Shown: positions 21,993 to 33,224 of the stretch, piece by piece | How positions within the stretch are numbered: the stretch's first letter is position 1 | Layout: every line of letters begins with the position of its first letter | NCBI RefSeq assembly: GCF_918797505.1 | Contig: NC_092793.1 | Location: 5,218,366 to 5,282,365 of the forward strand | Direction: 5' to 3' | Origin: Bemisia tabaci | Lineage: Eukaryota > Arthropoda > Insecta > Hemiptera > Aleyrodidae | DNA: 64,000 nt | Notes under the pieces: model-generated | Seen by the model: the letters and a program-made list of their open reading frames with translations, nothing else | The model's database searches: none | What the model was told of the DNA's origin: nothing | Program-made: the position numbers and the translations under genes

Positions 21993-23272
21993 CTGAAGAT
22001 TAGAGCCCCCCAGTTGCCTCAGACCTCGGGCTAAATGTTTTTAAAGTTGATTTTTACATCTCATGACGGCAAATATGTTTCTCTTTCACCTGTTACCTCC
22101 TCGTTTAATTTTAGTCATCAATCTCCTCCCCAAGCTGTAGTTTGAAACTTTGAAAACAAAATTTACAAGGTAAGAAATTTAAGATGAGAAGTCAAATTTA
22201 CATTCTTTAACGGATGGACTCAACCAGAAAGAATGCTGACTTGCTCTTCACAGGGTCAAAAATCCTTTTTTATGTATTTTTCGCTATTCGTAAATTTCAC
22301 TTGTTTTTCTTTTTTTTGGAAATTATATAGAATACCTTCTAAAAATTATATTTCATTTTTTTCATAAGAAGACCAAGGACCGTAACAACATGAATAATTT
22401 TCCCTAAATTTTGAAAATTTTACAAATGAAATTTTAAGGTAAATTAATAAGTCGCTCGGCGTTTTGTAAAAAAAATGAAGGAAAAATGAGATGAATTCTG
22501 GCAACGTCTATTGTAATTACTTGCTGTTTCCGGTCAGTGTCATTCAAATTAATTAAGTTTTAATCAATCAATGTAAGTTTACGGGCTCTTGGAGTTTTCT
22601 GAGGGTTCAATCTTTGTCAATAAGCGCCTGAAAAACATACATAATGTTAAAGTACCTTTTGTAAGAGAGCTGGCAAAGGTTTCTCCGATCTACTGCTGAT
22701 TTTATACGAGATTTCTCTTATAAAAAGGGAAACTTATTTTCACGGTGAACAAAGCGGGAAAGGCAAAATTTTCAACGAACTGTTCACATTGGAGGCAGAC
22801 TCAAAATAAAAAGAAATCATATCACTCACCAAAATAATTAGGACATCAAATAGGATTATCTTTGTGCTCAATTACCTGAAACAGAAAGGATGAAAAGCTT
22901 ATTTTCTGTAGAATCGTGTATTCACAACAAACAGTTAAAACTATGCGAAAAATATCATATTCCGAGAAAACATGCTAACTAAATTAGCACAAGTACGTTT
23001 GAAGATATAACGGTGCAATGAAATGACTGACCCAATTCTTGCAAGAGTAGGCCTTGAAAAATGAATAATTCATGCACAACGATAGACAACCCTAGAAAAA
23101 GAGGAATCTCAGAGAAGCTTATTCGTTTTATTTGAAAAATGAGGCACTTAAAAGAGAGAAGATCAATTTTTCCCTACACATACTGTATTCTTCAATGAAA
23201 TACATTTGAATTTGAGTAAGTCATAGTTAGGGAGGTTGCTGCCAGTTTGGTGTTCCACTCCAAAATGGACAA
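21993..23272. other. No recognised feature
   Basis: About 1.3 kb of AT-rich DNA with no supported exon or repeat. Confidence 0.45.
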
Positions 23273-23397
23273 ATCGTCGCTCCTCTGACGTAAGGGTGTA
23301 TCTCTATTTTCACGTGAGCCCTGTTCTCCGTATAAACTTACGCTTTTCGGAGCTCATGTGGAAACAGAGATACGCCCTTACGTCAGAGGAACGGCGA
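23273..23397. mobile_element. Family C fold-back MITE
   Basis: TCGTCGCTCCTCTGACGTAA and its inverse CTTACGTCAGAGGAACGGCG bound a ~125 bp near-palindrome (GTGTATCTCTATTTTCACGT / GTGGAAACAGAGATACGCC). Confidence 0.82.
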
Positions 23398-23470
23398 AAT
23401 TTGTGAGAATCTACAGAACTTTTCTCCAGATTTCAAACCCGCTGTCGGTCTAATGACCAGACATACTTGT

Positions 23471-23499
23471 ACATAGTTCCGTTTGGCAGAAATACGTCC
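23471..23499. mobile_element. Family B solo right end
   Basis: ACATAGTTCCGTTTGGCAGA followed by AATACGTCC, the B terminus alone with no left partner nearby. Confidence 0.7.
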
Positions 23500-23850
23500 A
23501 TTTAATCTTGGCTCATCAAATGCTGCTGAATATTTCCAAGAATTACTCAGACCAAGAAAAGTATTATTCTAGCAAAGGTTTTGAGCCCGAGCTCTAATTT
23601 GACCCTTGCCGTGATAATTAATTAATTCTGCGATGCTTTTGGCTACGAATTAAATGCTGGATGTAAATGTTTTTACATAAAAGGATTACGCTCTCACCTT
23701 TGATGCACGCCACTTAATTACAGCGCAAAATTCGCCGAGCGTCCAGCGCAGGAACTTTGCTTTACTAAAATTTATTTTGTGTATTAAAGGTTACACTAAA
23801 AAAGGAACTTAATCGGCTTTCCTCTGGCTGATTTTAGTACCATATTCAGT

Positions 23851-23998
23851 AGTAGCGAGGCGTGAATGATCGATTATCGATATTTCCCCATTTGAAGCTG
23901 TCACAAAGAATCGACTATTACAGTGTTCGTTGCCAGCACCTTGTTTATCGATCTTTTTCCATTGTTTTAAATGGTAGATCAATCGATATATCGCAAAG
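23851..23998 (+). mobile_element. Family A hAT-type MITE, right end truncated
   Basis: AGTAGCGAGGCGTGAATG through TCGATATATCGCAAAG, then unrelated sequence, so the last ~15 bp are gone. Centre GTGTTCG-TTG-CCAGCACC has lost pairing. Confidence 0.8.
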
Positions 23999-24193
23999 TA
24001 GGTACGTAAGTTAACGGATTGCGCATTATTTCTTTTTGTGCGTGGGCGCACTTTCAATTGACAATTTTTACGCCCAAGATGCACTTGTAGTAATAAGCCA
24101 GGAATGTTATTTTTCACTGTGTACAAAGTCATGTCAACTATGAGGCTCGTTCTTCACGAATCAAATGTGTAATCGTCTTTTTCAACATAGATA

Positions 24194-24642
24194 TGTTGAA
24201 GGCAATCAGTCAAATCAGGCATTTTATCAAATCCAGTATCCAGGCCGGTAGTCAAATTTTGACGGTTTACGGAATTCTGTAAATTTACGGCGAGGAACTC
24301 ACGGGTTTTCAATATTTTGGGAAGAATAACTCTTCAAATCCGCGAAATCTCCTTGTTCCTTCCTTATTATATGCCTTTAGTACATTTAAAGGTCAAAATT
24401 TTAAAAATTCTATGTTTTATGATGTGCTGAAAATTTCATGATAAATGTGCACTCAGTATCTTAAAATCGTTTAAAATACTATAGTATGCTGCATATTTTT
24501 ACAGAGAATTCTTTCCTTCAGGAGCGACGAGTTATTCTGTCTAAAATTAGGGTAAAAAATCAAAATTTCAAACGAAGTAAGAATATTTGACTATTTGCCT
24601 AGTATTTGACAAAATACCTGATTTGACTATTTGCCTTCGACA
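24194..24642. mobile_element. Fold-back element, about 450 bp
   Basis: TTGAAGGCAATCAGTCAAAT, CAGGCATTTTATCAAAT at the left; ATTTGACAAAATACCTG, ATTTGACTATTTGCCTTCGA at the right in inverse. Interior unique. Single copy. Confidence 0.72.
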
Positions 24643-24991
24643 GATACATGTATTTCCGCAGTGTTGTCACGGCTTCGACAAAGGGATTTTGGTCGGAGTA
24701 TTGTTTTTCAGTGCCATCAAGTAGGTTAGGTTACATTTGATTACGTGACTTGGCTGGCCTTTGTGGTTTGCTCTGATGGAGGAAGACGATCGTATTTTAA
24801 AATGGTTTGCCGGGCGGATTGTAATATAAGCACCAAAAGGCATATTTCCTTTTCAAAATCCATCATGAAGAATGTTCGATCAGTGTCTTCTTGTGTTAGC
24901 ACGAGGAGCCTAAGTGTCCATTGGCGATTCTTGCAGGTTTGCAACCCTGCGTCTCATCGTTTTAAATTCCTGCAAAACAATGAGTATCGAC

Positions 24992-25210
24992 GATGGAACT
25001 GCAAAAAGGCGTAACTCGTCGTTCGCAGTCTGTCAAAATTTACGTTTCTTTTTTAATTTCTTGAGGAAAAAGAAAGAAAATCGAGGCTCGAAATATCGTA
25101 GAATATTCTCCAAACAGAGAAAACCGGAAGTTTTCAAAATATGACGTTTAGTAATAATTGCCCATTAAAAAAATATAAAATAAGCGATAGCTTGAAACGT
25201 CGCACTTGAA
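24992..25210 (-). mobile_element. Family E MITE, old diverged copy
   Basis: TCGACGATGGAACTGCAAAA at the left, ATTCTCCAAACAGAGAAAAC and GTTTTCAAAATATGACGTTT in the middle, AAACGTCGCACTTGAAGG at the right. Ends no longer clear. Confidence 0.5.
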
Positions 25211-25442
25211 GGATTTGCCTGAATATTTTTACATTCTTCTTCTCCTCATCATTTGTTGGACAGAGTCGAAGTCCTTTTTGTCTAGCCTCTCCTTCATGGA
25301 GACAATGATCTTAAAATACCTTTATGGATGTAAGGCAGCACTGTAGCCCATCTCTCAAGCTGTCTTCATGGTGCCCTAATCATATAGGGCGTGGTTAGCC
25401 TTCCCCGTGCCCCCCTCCCCCCAAGTCACATGTTTCGACGGA

Positions 25443-25768
25443 AAAATCGCGATATTTTGAAATTAAGTTGCGATTGTTTTTCGATTTTTTGGCGATAAAA
25501 TCGCTAGGATCATCAACATCTTTGCGATTACTCTCAATCTTGTTGCAATTTTCTCTTTAAATTTGCGATCGATAAAACCAAAATTTAATTTCAATTATCA
25601 CGATTTTTTTTTATAATATTGTGATAAATTACCGTCGATAAAATTGCAATTTTATCGCATATCCATACAATGAAATCGAAATTTATCGCAATTTTTCATC
25701 CGATAATATGAAATCGCGATACATTCTCAAATCAAATCGCTATTTATCGCGATCAATACTTCTTGTGC
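25443..25768. repeat. Region rich in TTGCGAT / ATCGCGAT motifs
   Basis: Within ~325 bp many copies of GCGAT, ATCGC, TTTATCGC and the palindrome ATCGCGAT lie on both strands at irregular spacing. Resembles a decayed short-motif array rather than a defined transposon. Confidence 0.6.
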
Positions 25769-25849
25769 CATCCTCTCAACTTGCTCTGACTACAAATTCC
25801 TGCGCATCTAGTCCATATGGCTACACCCTGAACCTGAGATATATCGTAA

Positions 25850-26034
25850 ATGGTAAATGCTGTTTTAGCATCTGATGTCAAAAATGTGTCTGTTGATCCC
25901 AAGATGCTGCCTCTCTTGCCCCCGCAGTTGATTTTTACATCCAGAGAATGCAAATTCAATTGCGTGGGCAATCAAGGCAGCATCTTAGGATAACCAGACA
26001 CATTTTTGACATCCTACGTGCTAAAACAGCATAC
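25850..26034. mobile_element. Fold-back MITE, about 185 bp
   Basis: ATGCTGTTTTAGCA, ATGTCAAAAATGTGTCTG, AAGATGCTGCCT on the left and the inverse at 25976-26033. Unpaired spacer includes CCCCCGCAGTTGATTT. Single copy. Confidence 0.78.
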
Positions 26035-26565
26035 CAATTATTTCAGTGTACTTTGCCTGCCCTACAGCGTTATAAACTTGCTATTATTCTTAGGAATTTT
26101 GCATACTGATGATTGAAAAGACAGAAATAAAATAAGCACCAAGAAAAAAGAGTCTCCCCCTGACACAAAATCTCCCGAAGAAAGTAATTTGCAATGTTCC
26201 CATGAAAAAAGACGCAATTTTACAGCGGGAACAGATAGTTTCTAAGTTTGCTTCAATGCTCGCAGCTCGCCGGAGCCGTTGAAAAATTGTTCTTCCGAGG
26301 AAAAATACGCGCGGAGACCGAGTTTGTGGTTAGAATTTTTCCATGAAAAAGTATACGCATTGAAAAAGGGCTCGCTTGGCTGTCTGTCGAGCGAATTACT
26401 AGTGCATAAAAAAGGATTGGAAGCGGGTGGGGGGGTGGGGGTTGGAAACTCCTGAATGGAAGAAGTATTCGGAAACAATATAAACTTTACGTGGCTCTCA
26501 TGTTTGTGTTTCCTCTTAGGAATAAAAGCTAACTGCCAAAGCAGCTCAGCTCCGCAAGCCTTCGC
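26035..26565. other. No recognised feature
   Basis: No exon or repeat recognised; G-rich stretch at 26424-26443. Confidence 0.4.
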
Positions 26566-26818
26566 GCCGCACAGTGGATCTAGTCAATGAGCGAGGTCGG
26601 TCGAAATTTGGAAATTTTAAAGCCCCGTAACTCCGCTCATACGAAACTTTAAGATTTTGAAAGCGGTTCCGCTGGTTTCCTCGTGAAATTTTCTACTAGA
26701 TAAGCTTTTTAAAATGTAAAATGAGACGAATTAAACATCAATATTTGCAATTTTAGTTGTAAATGTCATGCCCAACCTTTCTGACTGACTCGAACCACGG
26801 TGCGCCGGGAACCTCCTC
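26566..26818. mobile_element. Family L element, copy 1
   Basis: CCGCACAGTGGATCTAGTCA at one end; GACTCGAACCACGGTGCGCC at the other, diverged TIRs. Body aligns with 45847-46090 (AATTTGGAAATTTTAAA, TAACTCCGCTCATAC, AAACATCAATATTTGCA). Confidence 0.78.
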
Positions 26819-27054
26819 GAGAGTCGCTCGCGTCGTACAATTTTAATCAGCTCCTCCGCGCGCTTCGGCAGATCCGAAATTAAAATCCGCCACAGCACTC
26901 GGGGACTTACAATTAAATTTAATAAATGCCAGCCACATTATTATTTAATTTCCTACTTTCGTTATTTTCGTAGAGTTGGAATGTTTTACCCTAAAGTCTT
27001 TGAATTTTCCTCCCTCTCATGCCAGGGCAAGTTTATGACTCCTGAAATTCAGTG
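26819..27054. other. No recognised feature
   Basis: No exon or repeat recognised. Confidence 0.4.
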
Positions 27055-27285
27055 CACTGGAAAAAAAGGCGCTTGGATCTAGAGTTCAGACTCTTAAAAT
27101 CATTGACAAGAAAGAACACTCTTGATTCCATCGGACAACTTACTTGAATCGAAAGGAAATCCGTCTAGATCAATAGGTTCGGCTCCTCAATTCAAGAAAA
27201 AATCGTATTGAATCAAGAGTATTTTTTCTTGTCGATGTTATTAAGAGTCTGGACTCTAGATCCAAGCGACTTTTTTTTCCAGTGA
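27055..27285. mobile_element. Fold-back MITE with CACTGGAAAAAAA ends
   Basis: CACTGGAAAAAAAGGCGCTT and inverse AAGCGACTTTTTTTTCCAGT (+G), continuing GGATCTAGAGT / ACTCTAGATCC and GACTCTTAA / TTAAGAGTC. The CACTG start hints at a CACTA- or Chapaev-like source. Its right end abuts or overlaps the next family A copy. Confidence 0.75.
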
Positions 27286-27441
27286 TGGCGTCGTGCTTTG
27301 CGATATATCGATTGATCTGCCATTTAAACCTGTGGAAAAGGATCGATAAACAGGTTGTTCGCAACGAACGTCTTAATAATCTATTCTTAATCACTGTTTC
27401 GAATTGGGGAATATCGATAATCGATCATTCACGCCCCGCCA
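27281..27441 (-). mobile_element. Family A hAT-type MITE
   Basis: GATGGCGTCGTGCTTTGCG to CACGCCCCGCCAGACTG. Joined directly to the CACTGG element, whose terminal CAGTG doubles as the A terminus. Confidence 0.82.
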
Positions 27442-27726
27442 GACTGCATAAAAAGAACTAGATGTCCATTCAAGAAATAAATGCTGTGCAATGTTTATTT
27501 TACGTATCTCTACCTCAAAAGCTTAGGTATTTATTAAATTTGATGATCCGCTCTGCACTTTTGCATAGGGTAGCCATTGGGTCCAGCTGATTCCTTGCTC
27601 CATTGAGTTTAGATGCTCGAAAGTGTCTCAAAATACCCCTAGTGTAAAAAGAGGGCTAAAAAGTGTTCAATAAGAAAGCTCTTATTTTTTTGACATGAAA
27701 TCCAAAAGTAAACTTGAAACATATTT

Positions 27727-28382
27727 CAGGGCCGGATTAAGGGGATGGCCACATGGGCCGGGCGGCAAAATGTAGGGGGCGGCAAATTTTGCAATTGTTT
27801 TGAATGTAGGTATCAAAAAAAGAGAGGAAAAATCGGATTCAGAAAATAAATTACAAACGAGAAAAGGCGACAAAATCTCTCATTTCCTGAGAGTAAAAGT
27901 ACAGTAATTTCTAATTTTGTCGTCTTTCGGTAATACAAGAGACAACACCTTTAATTATTCGAGTTAAGAGTGAAACCAAACACGCAAGTTGGCCTCGAAC
28001 GGAGCGGCGCGGTGCGGCGGTCGGCATAAAACGTATAGCGCCTACAAGACTGCATGAATACTTCACGCATTGCGTCAAATACACTGCGGTCAGCAGTAGT
28101 CGGCTTGAAACGGTGATTGAGGTAACGGGTCTTATGTGATCGAATTTTTATTCTCTCGAATACCAAATGGCAATGAAAAGTGAAATTGTCAGGAATTTTC
28201 TCATTTTCAGCTATTCTAAATTAAATCCTAAAATTTTTGTCTGAGGTTATGTTCTATTGTTTTGAGCCAAACGATACATCGAACCACTGTCGAATACGAT
28301 CTATTGATGTTTCAAAACAAATTAGAAGGGGGCGGAAAAATACAGGCGGCCCATGGGCGGCAAGTAGGTAAATCCGGCCCTG
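27727..28382. mobile_element. Non-autonomous hAT element (656 bp) with 8-bp TSD
   Basis: CAGGGCCGGATTAAGGGG at the left, AATCCGGCCCTG at the right. Subterminal GCGGC motifs at both ends (GGGCGGCAAAATG, GGGGCGGCAAAT / GGCGGCCCATGGGCGGCAA). Flanks ACATATTT (27719-27726) and ACATAATT (28383-28390) agree at 7 of 8 positions. A 60 bp piece of family F sequence (GCCTACAAGACTGCATG...CATTGCG) sits inside at about 28040-28075. No transposase frame. Confidence 0.88.
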
Positions 28383-28507
28383 ACATAATTATATACCTTT
28401 TGAAAATTTTAAGGATCGCAGATGTGTAGGGGAAATGCCTCTAAGAAACTTCCCTAGACGAAAATTTGAGAGTCTGAAATAGTTTCATTGTTGCCTTTAG
28501 ATAATTT

Positions 28508-28634
28508 GGCAACACTATTTTTTTTCCATTAAAAAGTATAAGAAACAATCGATTCTTGGCGAGGCAGCTTATCGCGCCTAAAATCGATATTTTTCATGGC
28601 CTTTAATGGAAGAGCAATAGTGATGCCAATTTGC
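28508..28634. mobile_element. Fold-back MITE, about 127 bp
   Basis: TTGGCAACACTATTTTTTTT, CCATTAAA at the left; TTTAATGG, AATAGTGATGCCAA at the right. The middle holds AATCGATT / AATCGATA. Confidence 0.6.
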
Positions 28635-28849
28635 AAAATCGCCTCTGGCCTTTAGGATTGATCCGTTGTGGCCGTTAGTTTGAATTAAGCGTTATTAGAG
28701 TCCGAAGCCTGAAGCTCAATTTTGATTTACCTCTAAGTTACAGATTGAACTCGGATGGTTTGGATATTATGGCATACAAAGAATAATTGGGATTGAATTG
28801 TGCTGAAGATTGAAGATTTTGAGGATTGGAGTAGCTCTGATAACGTAGC
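28635..28849. other. No recognised feature
   Basis: No exon or repeat recognised. Confidence 0.35.
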
Positions 28850-29098
28850 TTCTCTAACGTAAGGGCGTATCTCAGTTTTCATGTGAACCCAGTTCTACGT
28901 GTAAAGCTATGCTTTCTGGGGTTCATGTGGAAATGGAAATAAGCCTGTGTCACACTATCAAAGCTAGTGATCAAAATATAGGTCAGGTGTTGTGATTGGC
29001 TTATTCGATGACTTGGACCAATCACAGCACTTGATCTTGATATTCTGGAGGAGTATTTTGATAGTGTGACACAGGCTATACGCTCAGACGTGCAAGAG
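28850..29098. mobile_element. Family C MITE interrupted by another fold-back MITE
   Basis: TAACGTAAGGGCGTATCTCA through GTTCATGTGGAAATGG is family C; its right end resumes after the insertion as TACGCTCAGACGTGC, much decayed. Confidence 0.7.
28942..29077. mobile_element. Fold-back MITE nested in family C (136 bp)
   Basis: AGCCTGTGTCACACTATCAA and inverse, with ATA on both sides (a 3-bp or TA-type TSD). Inner arms include TGTTGTGATTGG / CCAATCACAGCA. Single copy. Confidence 0.82.
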
Positions 29099-29775
29099 GG
29101 TCGACGATAATTAGAGGGAGAGTCAGGGTGTTTAAACAATCGAAAGGCAGTTACCGAACAGGTTGAGACCGAGAAGCCTCGTCTCAGAGGAGCTCTCAAA
29201 GGATTTTAAGGACCGTGGGTACCCTTTCCCTGTTCTAATTAAAAAGCAAAATCAACGCACAACAATCTTTTCCGTTTGTCAAGCATTTTACACTTAGTTG
29301 ATGAGCCTTATTAGGAGCATATTTTCATCGAGGAGATATCACAACAGAAGAGAGTCTCAACGATTCCGGAAGGGCTCTCACAATGACAGCGGCTTAAAAT
29401 TCGCCTGTCATTGTTCCCTTTTGGGATTCTTAATCTACGGGAATTTATGTCAGCTATCGAGATTCCGCTTTGCATTGTATTTTATTTGGTTCCAGTTGAG
29501 AATCCTGACTATGATGAGCAGAACAAAATACTTTTCTTCTCGCTTTTTTCATTTTTTCTTTTGCTAATTGTAATATTCACCGTAATTTCTTCATGAAAAG
29601 ATATTGAATTAACTGGGCTGCTCAGAGATTAACGGGATAGAATTAAGGAAAACCGTTGTTGAGCTACGTCGCGCCGTTTCAAAATCTCATCCCTTATTTT
29701 AATTTTTTGGAAAGAAACTAATGAATATCCCTACTCGAAATTTTTTGAATTTTTCTCACCCATATGTAGGTTATA
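29099..29775. other. No recognised feature
   Basis: No exon supported; two overlapping short open frames on the plus strand near 29298-29596 lack recognisable domains. Confidence 0.4.
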
Positions 29776-30556
29776 CAGTGGGCGCCGCTTATTGTGGTCA
29801 ACTTGGGCCGGGCCACTTTGATCACATTAAACGGCTGATTATAAAAAGCGAAAAAAAAAAAGTGAAGTTACTCACGATGATTTTGTCCCGACTGTTGACC
29901 GTCCCTTGTTCAGCACGCCTTCGTTTTCTCTTAAGAACACCCGCACACTCACGCACTAAATTTAAAAGCCGTAATAATTTTTTTAAAAGCCGTAAAAATT
30001 AAAAAGTACATAGTAAAAAGATAAAAACTCAATGTTTTAAAACAATCATTTAAAGAAAGAGTCAATAGTAGCTTGTTTTGTATTGTCTCGTAACAAAGCA
30101 TTCACGAATGATTCATACTGATGCGAACTTCGAGTTTTCAGCAACATTGACGCGCGTTTAAGTGCCAAGCATTGCGATTTTCTGTTAGTGGTGGTGTATG
30201 GAGTCTTTTCATCGTGTCTGAGTCTGCTCAGCTTCAGTCAAAATAACTTAAAAACAATAAAACTTTAAAAACGGCAATAAAACTTTAAAATGGGGAAACA
30301 CTGAACTGTACGGACGCGATGCGAGTCTAATAACCGCGCGGAAGGCACTGATTAGGTGTGTCTGTCAACAAAAATAAGCTCTCACACCAGGTAAGTGCTG
30401 ATAAGGCTCCGGATTCCCGATCACAATATGCGGCCGGCGAACACAATACGCGGCGGATTTCGTATGGAATTGGATGTTGCCGGTCCGTTCCGCGAGAAAT
30501 GATTCCATTATGCGGCCGATTCTATTAACCACGTTTCTAATAAGCGGCGCCCACTG
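29776..30556. mobile_element. Non-autonomous Tigger/pogo-like element (781 bp)
   Basis: CAGTGGGCGCCGCTTATT at the left and its exact inverse at the right, flanked by TA (29774-29775, 30557-30558). CAG start, TA target and subterminal repeats of a CGG-containing motif (GGGCCGGGCCACTTTG, ATATGCGGCCGGCG, TTATGCGGCCGATT) fit the pogo/Tigger group. No transposase frame. Confidence 0.82.
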
Positions 30557-30726
30557 TATTTCTACAAAATTTTAAGCAAAAATACTGGTTAGTTTCCTCC
30601 CAAATTACTAAAATATAATATGAGATTTTGAAGCACAGGAATATAAATGTAACTTCGAAAGCTGCCGCAGTATAGGATCCGACGCCTGTTAGCTGTATAT
30701 GTTTCTTATACCGTGTATGTAATATG
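30557..30726. other. No recognised feature
   Basis: Short spacer, nothing seen. Confidence 0.35.
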
Positions 30727-30980
30727 CTGCTGTGCTAAACAAGAACGCCGTATGAGAATTCGAATGTTGTCAAATTTCCTCTCAGAAAATGTCGAGTTTA
30801 GAAGAAAGTTAAGTATATTTCTCCATGACATTTTCAGACACTTTAAAATCAAATTACGGATAAATTTTTTTAGGAAATCGAAGAACAAAATATTTCCAAA
30901 TTTCTTCGAAACCCCGTGTTTTATCAAATAAAATTTGGCAACCTCTGAAGTATCATATGACGTTTTTCCTCAGCAAGGCA
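30727..30980. mobile_element. Family D MITE, joined to family N
   Basis: CTGCTGTGCTAAAC, AACGCCGTATGAGAATTCG at the left; TATCATATGACGTTTTTCC, TCAGCAAGGCA at the right, about 254 bp. The last bases run straight into the first bases of element N. Confidence 0.8.
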
Positions 30981-31346
30981 CACGGAAAAAATGAAATTGC
31001 TGATTTAACAATTTTGTAGTTAAAAAAAGTGTCCGGCATGTTTTAATGTAGATTTTACAATAAAAAAAAATTGCTAATTGAACCACCCAGGTAGTTAAAA
31101 TAGCTTTCCAATATTGTAAAATTTACATTTGAAACATGTCGGAACTATTTTTCAATAATTTAATTGTTAATTTTGTTTTTGTTTTGTTTTATAGATTCGG
31201 TTTATTGCTAACTTCCGATACAGGAATTTTAAACGATTTTCTTAAGGTATTAGTAAAAGGGGAAAAAAGTATCAACAGAATAGTTACTTATTACATTAAA
31301 TTTCAAAATTGTTGAATCAGCGATCCATTTTTTTTTGTGCGGTGTG
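30979..31346. mobile_element. Family N fold-back element, long copy
   Basis: CACACGGAAAAAATGAAATT and inverse TTTTTTTTTGTGCGGTGTG; then GCTGATTTAACAATTTTG / CAAAATTGTTGAATCAGC. Inner pair GTGTCCGGCATGTTTTAATG / AAACATGTCGGAAC. About 150 bp of extra AT-rich DNA separates the inner arm from the right end, absent from the 11766 copy. Confidence 0.75.
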
Positions 31347-31825
31347 TTCCCACACATTTTTTACTTTCCGCCCCCTTTACAGAGTGATAATACCAAAGTA
31401 GGATGATACATGCCAATGATTGGTTCATTCTGAGGTCAAAAGAATTCTAATTTAAAAACAAGTTGGTTTTTGCAATCGCTAGCGATAGCAATATTCGTCA
31501 TGGGAACTTTAGCTTCTGGGATATGAAAATTTTAAGGTACAGTTCGTTTGCAGTATCTTCAGAATTGAAGGGGCTATGTAATTTTGTGTCAACATCTCTT
31601 TTTTAACATTTTTAATTTTTTTTTCTTTGCATACAAGAAAGCTGTTATTTACCAATTATTTATTTTCGTTGGATTATACATGGTTTTCGGAAGTTAACGC
31701 ATTTAACTTTCAGTTTCGCTTTTTCGGCGTAAAGTATGATATTTTTACTCTACACATATGCCCGAATACGCATCATAAGTGACCTATGTGCCTCCTAAGT
31801 TGCCATTTTTTCATTCAAATAGATG

Positions 31826-32280
31826 TAACTGAAATGTTCGATGTGCACTATACTACTTTCATGTCATTGCTTTATTTATTTTTTGAAAAAAGAAAATACC
31901 ATCATTAATTTGGGCGAACAGAGAAAATATACATCAATATTTGGGTCAACATCTCCCTGATTATATAACGGATGAATATATTAGTATTTCTGTATCAAAA
32001 AACTTAGCTTTTGTCTTCAGAGATACACTGATTCTAGTCCAAGGCAATTTGTTTTATTGAAAAGACAAAAAAACAAAAAAAAAAAAAAAAAAAAAAAAAA
32101 AACAACTGAAATGTTAGACATACTATTTTCATGTCTTTCTATTTGTATCAATAGGTACATCTTGCTTAACTTACGAACGTTGAATGCAAATAAACTTTAT
32201 TGAAAAAAAGAAAATAACGTCATTAATTTGGGGAAACATGTGGCTGATTATATGAAGGAGGTATATTCCAGTATTTTTGT
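31826..32280 (+). repeat. Diverged direct duplication with A-run between
   Basis: About 31826-31990 and 32103-32280 align in the same order (AACTGAAATGTT, TTTCATGTC, GAAAAAAGAAAAT, TCATTAATTTGGG, TGATTATAT, CAGTATTT). An A-rich run of ~37 (32066-32102) lies directly before the second unit. Confidence 0.65.
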
Positions 32281-32380
32281 TTAACATATTAACTCACGAG
32301 AAAATGTTCGTACATTTATCATCTAGTATTAATTATTTTTTGATGATTGGTCTAAAACATTCAATACAACCATTAAAAAT

Positions 32381-32480
32381 TAACTCCCATCGCCGGGTAT
32401 CGAACTCCCGATCACCTATTGCCCGCACCTTATCAAAAAATGGGGCGCCTCAGTCAACTAGGCTATCACGGATCCGCGGC
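32381..32480 (-). repeat. tRNA-derived SINE head
   Basis: Minus strand: TGATAGCCTAGTTGACTGAG (A-box-like), then GGGAGTTCGATACCCGGCG (B-box-like) about 55 nt later. No convincing acceptor stem. Unrelated to the 60968 copy except for box positions. Confidence 0.65.
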
Positions 32481-33224
32481 ACTCCGAGAAAAAATAGCAT
32501 TTAAAAGACTCGGACGATGGGCGGGACTTATCACAAGAGTTGTCCTTGAGCGATTCGCGTCTTCGTAGCCTCTGAGATATGAGAGAAATGAGCTAAGCGC
32601 CTTTCTCTGTGAGACATTGTTTGCCTATGCTATCATGTGTCTCAAGGTTCATCTCAGCATGCATTTGCTATCGCGGCAGTAAGCTGAGGCAATATTTCTG
32701 TATTCATGGAATAAATCAATCAATCGAGTTCCAATTTTGGCTCATATATCCGTAACGGGTCCTCCAGAGCAGTTTTCCACCTTGCACAATAGTTATAATT
32801 TCTTTATTTCTATTTGTAAAATTTGAGGTGGGATAATGGCGGCTTCTCAAGAGCAACGAGGTAGGCGATCTTTTGCACCAACGAACAGAAAACTGATGGC
32901 GTAAAATAACCAATGAAAACCTCCCAAAAAAAAGAATTTGCCCAAAATCGGAACTTCGTGGTTCTGCGCAGATTTACCAGTCAGACACGACATCTCAAGG
33001 TGGAAAAAAACTCGCTGAAAGCGAATTTTAGAAATCAACACAACTTGACGTAGAGACATGATTGGCTAAAAAATACAACGGTTTTTGATACATCGGAAAA
33101 TCAACCAAAAATCGAAGACTGGGCGAAACGCTCAAGGTCGCAGAGGCATAGGGAATCCCATAGCGATAGCATCGGAACGATTGTAATATCATGGGGAACT
33201 CCGTTCCCATGACAATAGCGAGTA
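32481..33224. other. No gene; fragment of repeat shared with 16.6 kb
   Basis: At 32637-32675 GTGTCTCAAGGTTCATCTCA, CAGCATGCATTTGC and CGCGGCAGTA match the fold-back repeat at 16436-16725. Otherwise nothing recognised. Confidence 0.45.

Noticed and set aside
32066..32102. Poly-A run as the tail of a retroposed gene or SINE
   Set aside because: It lies between two diverged direct repeats; no retroposed body with boxes or coding sequence recognised on its 5' side.
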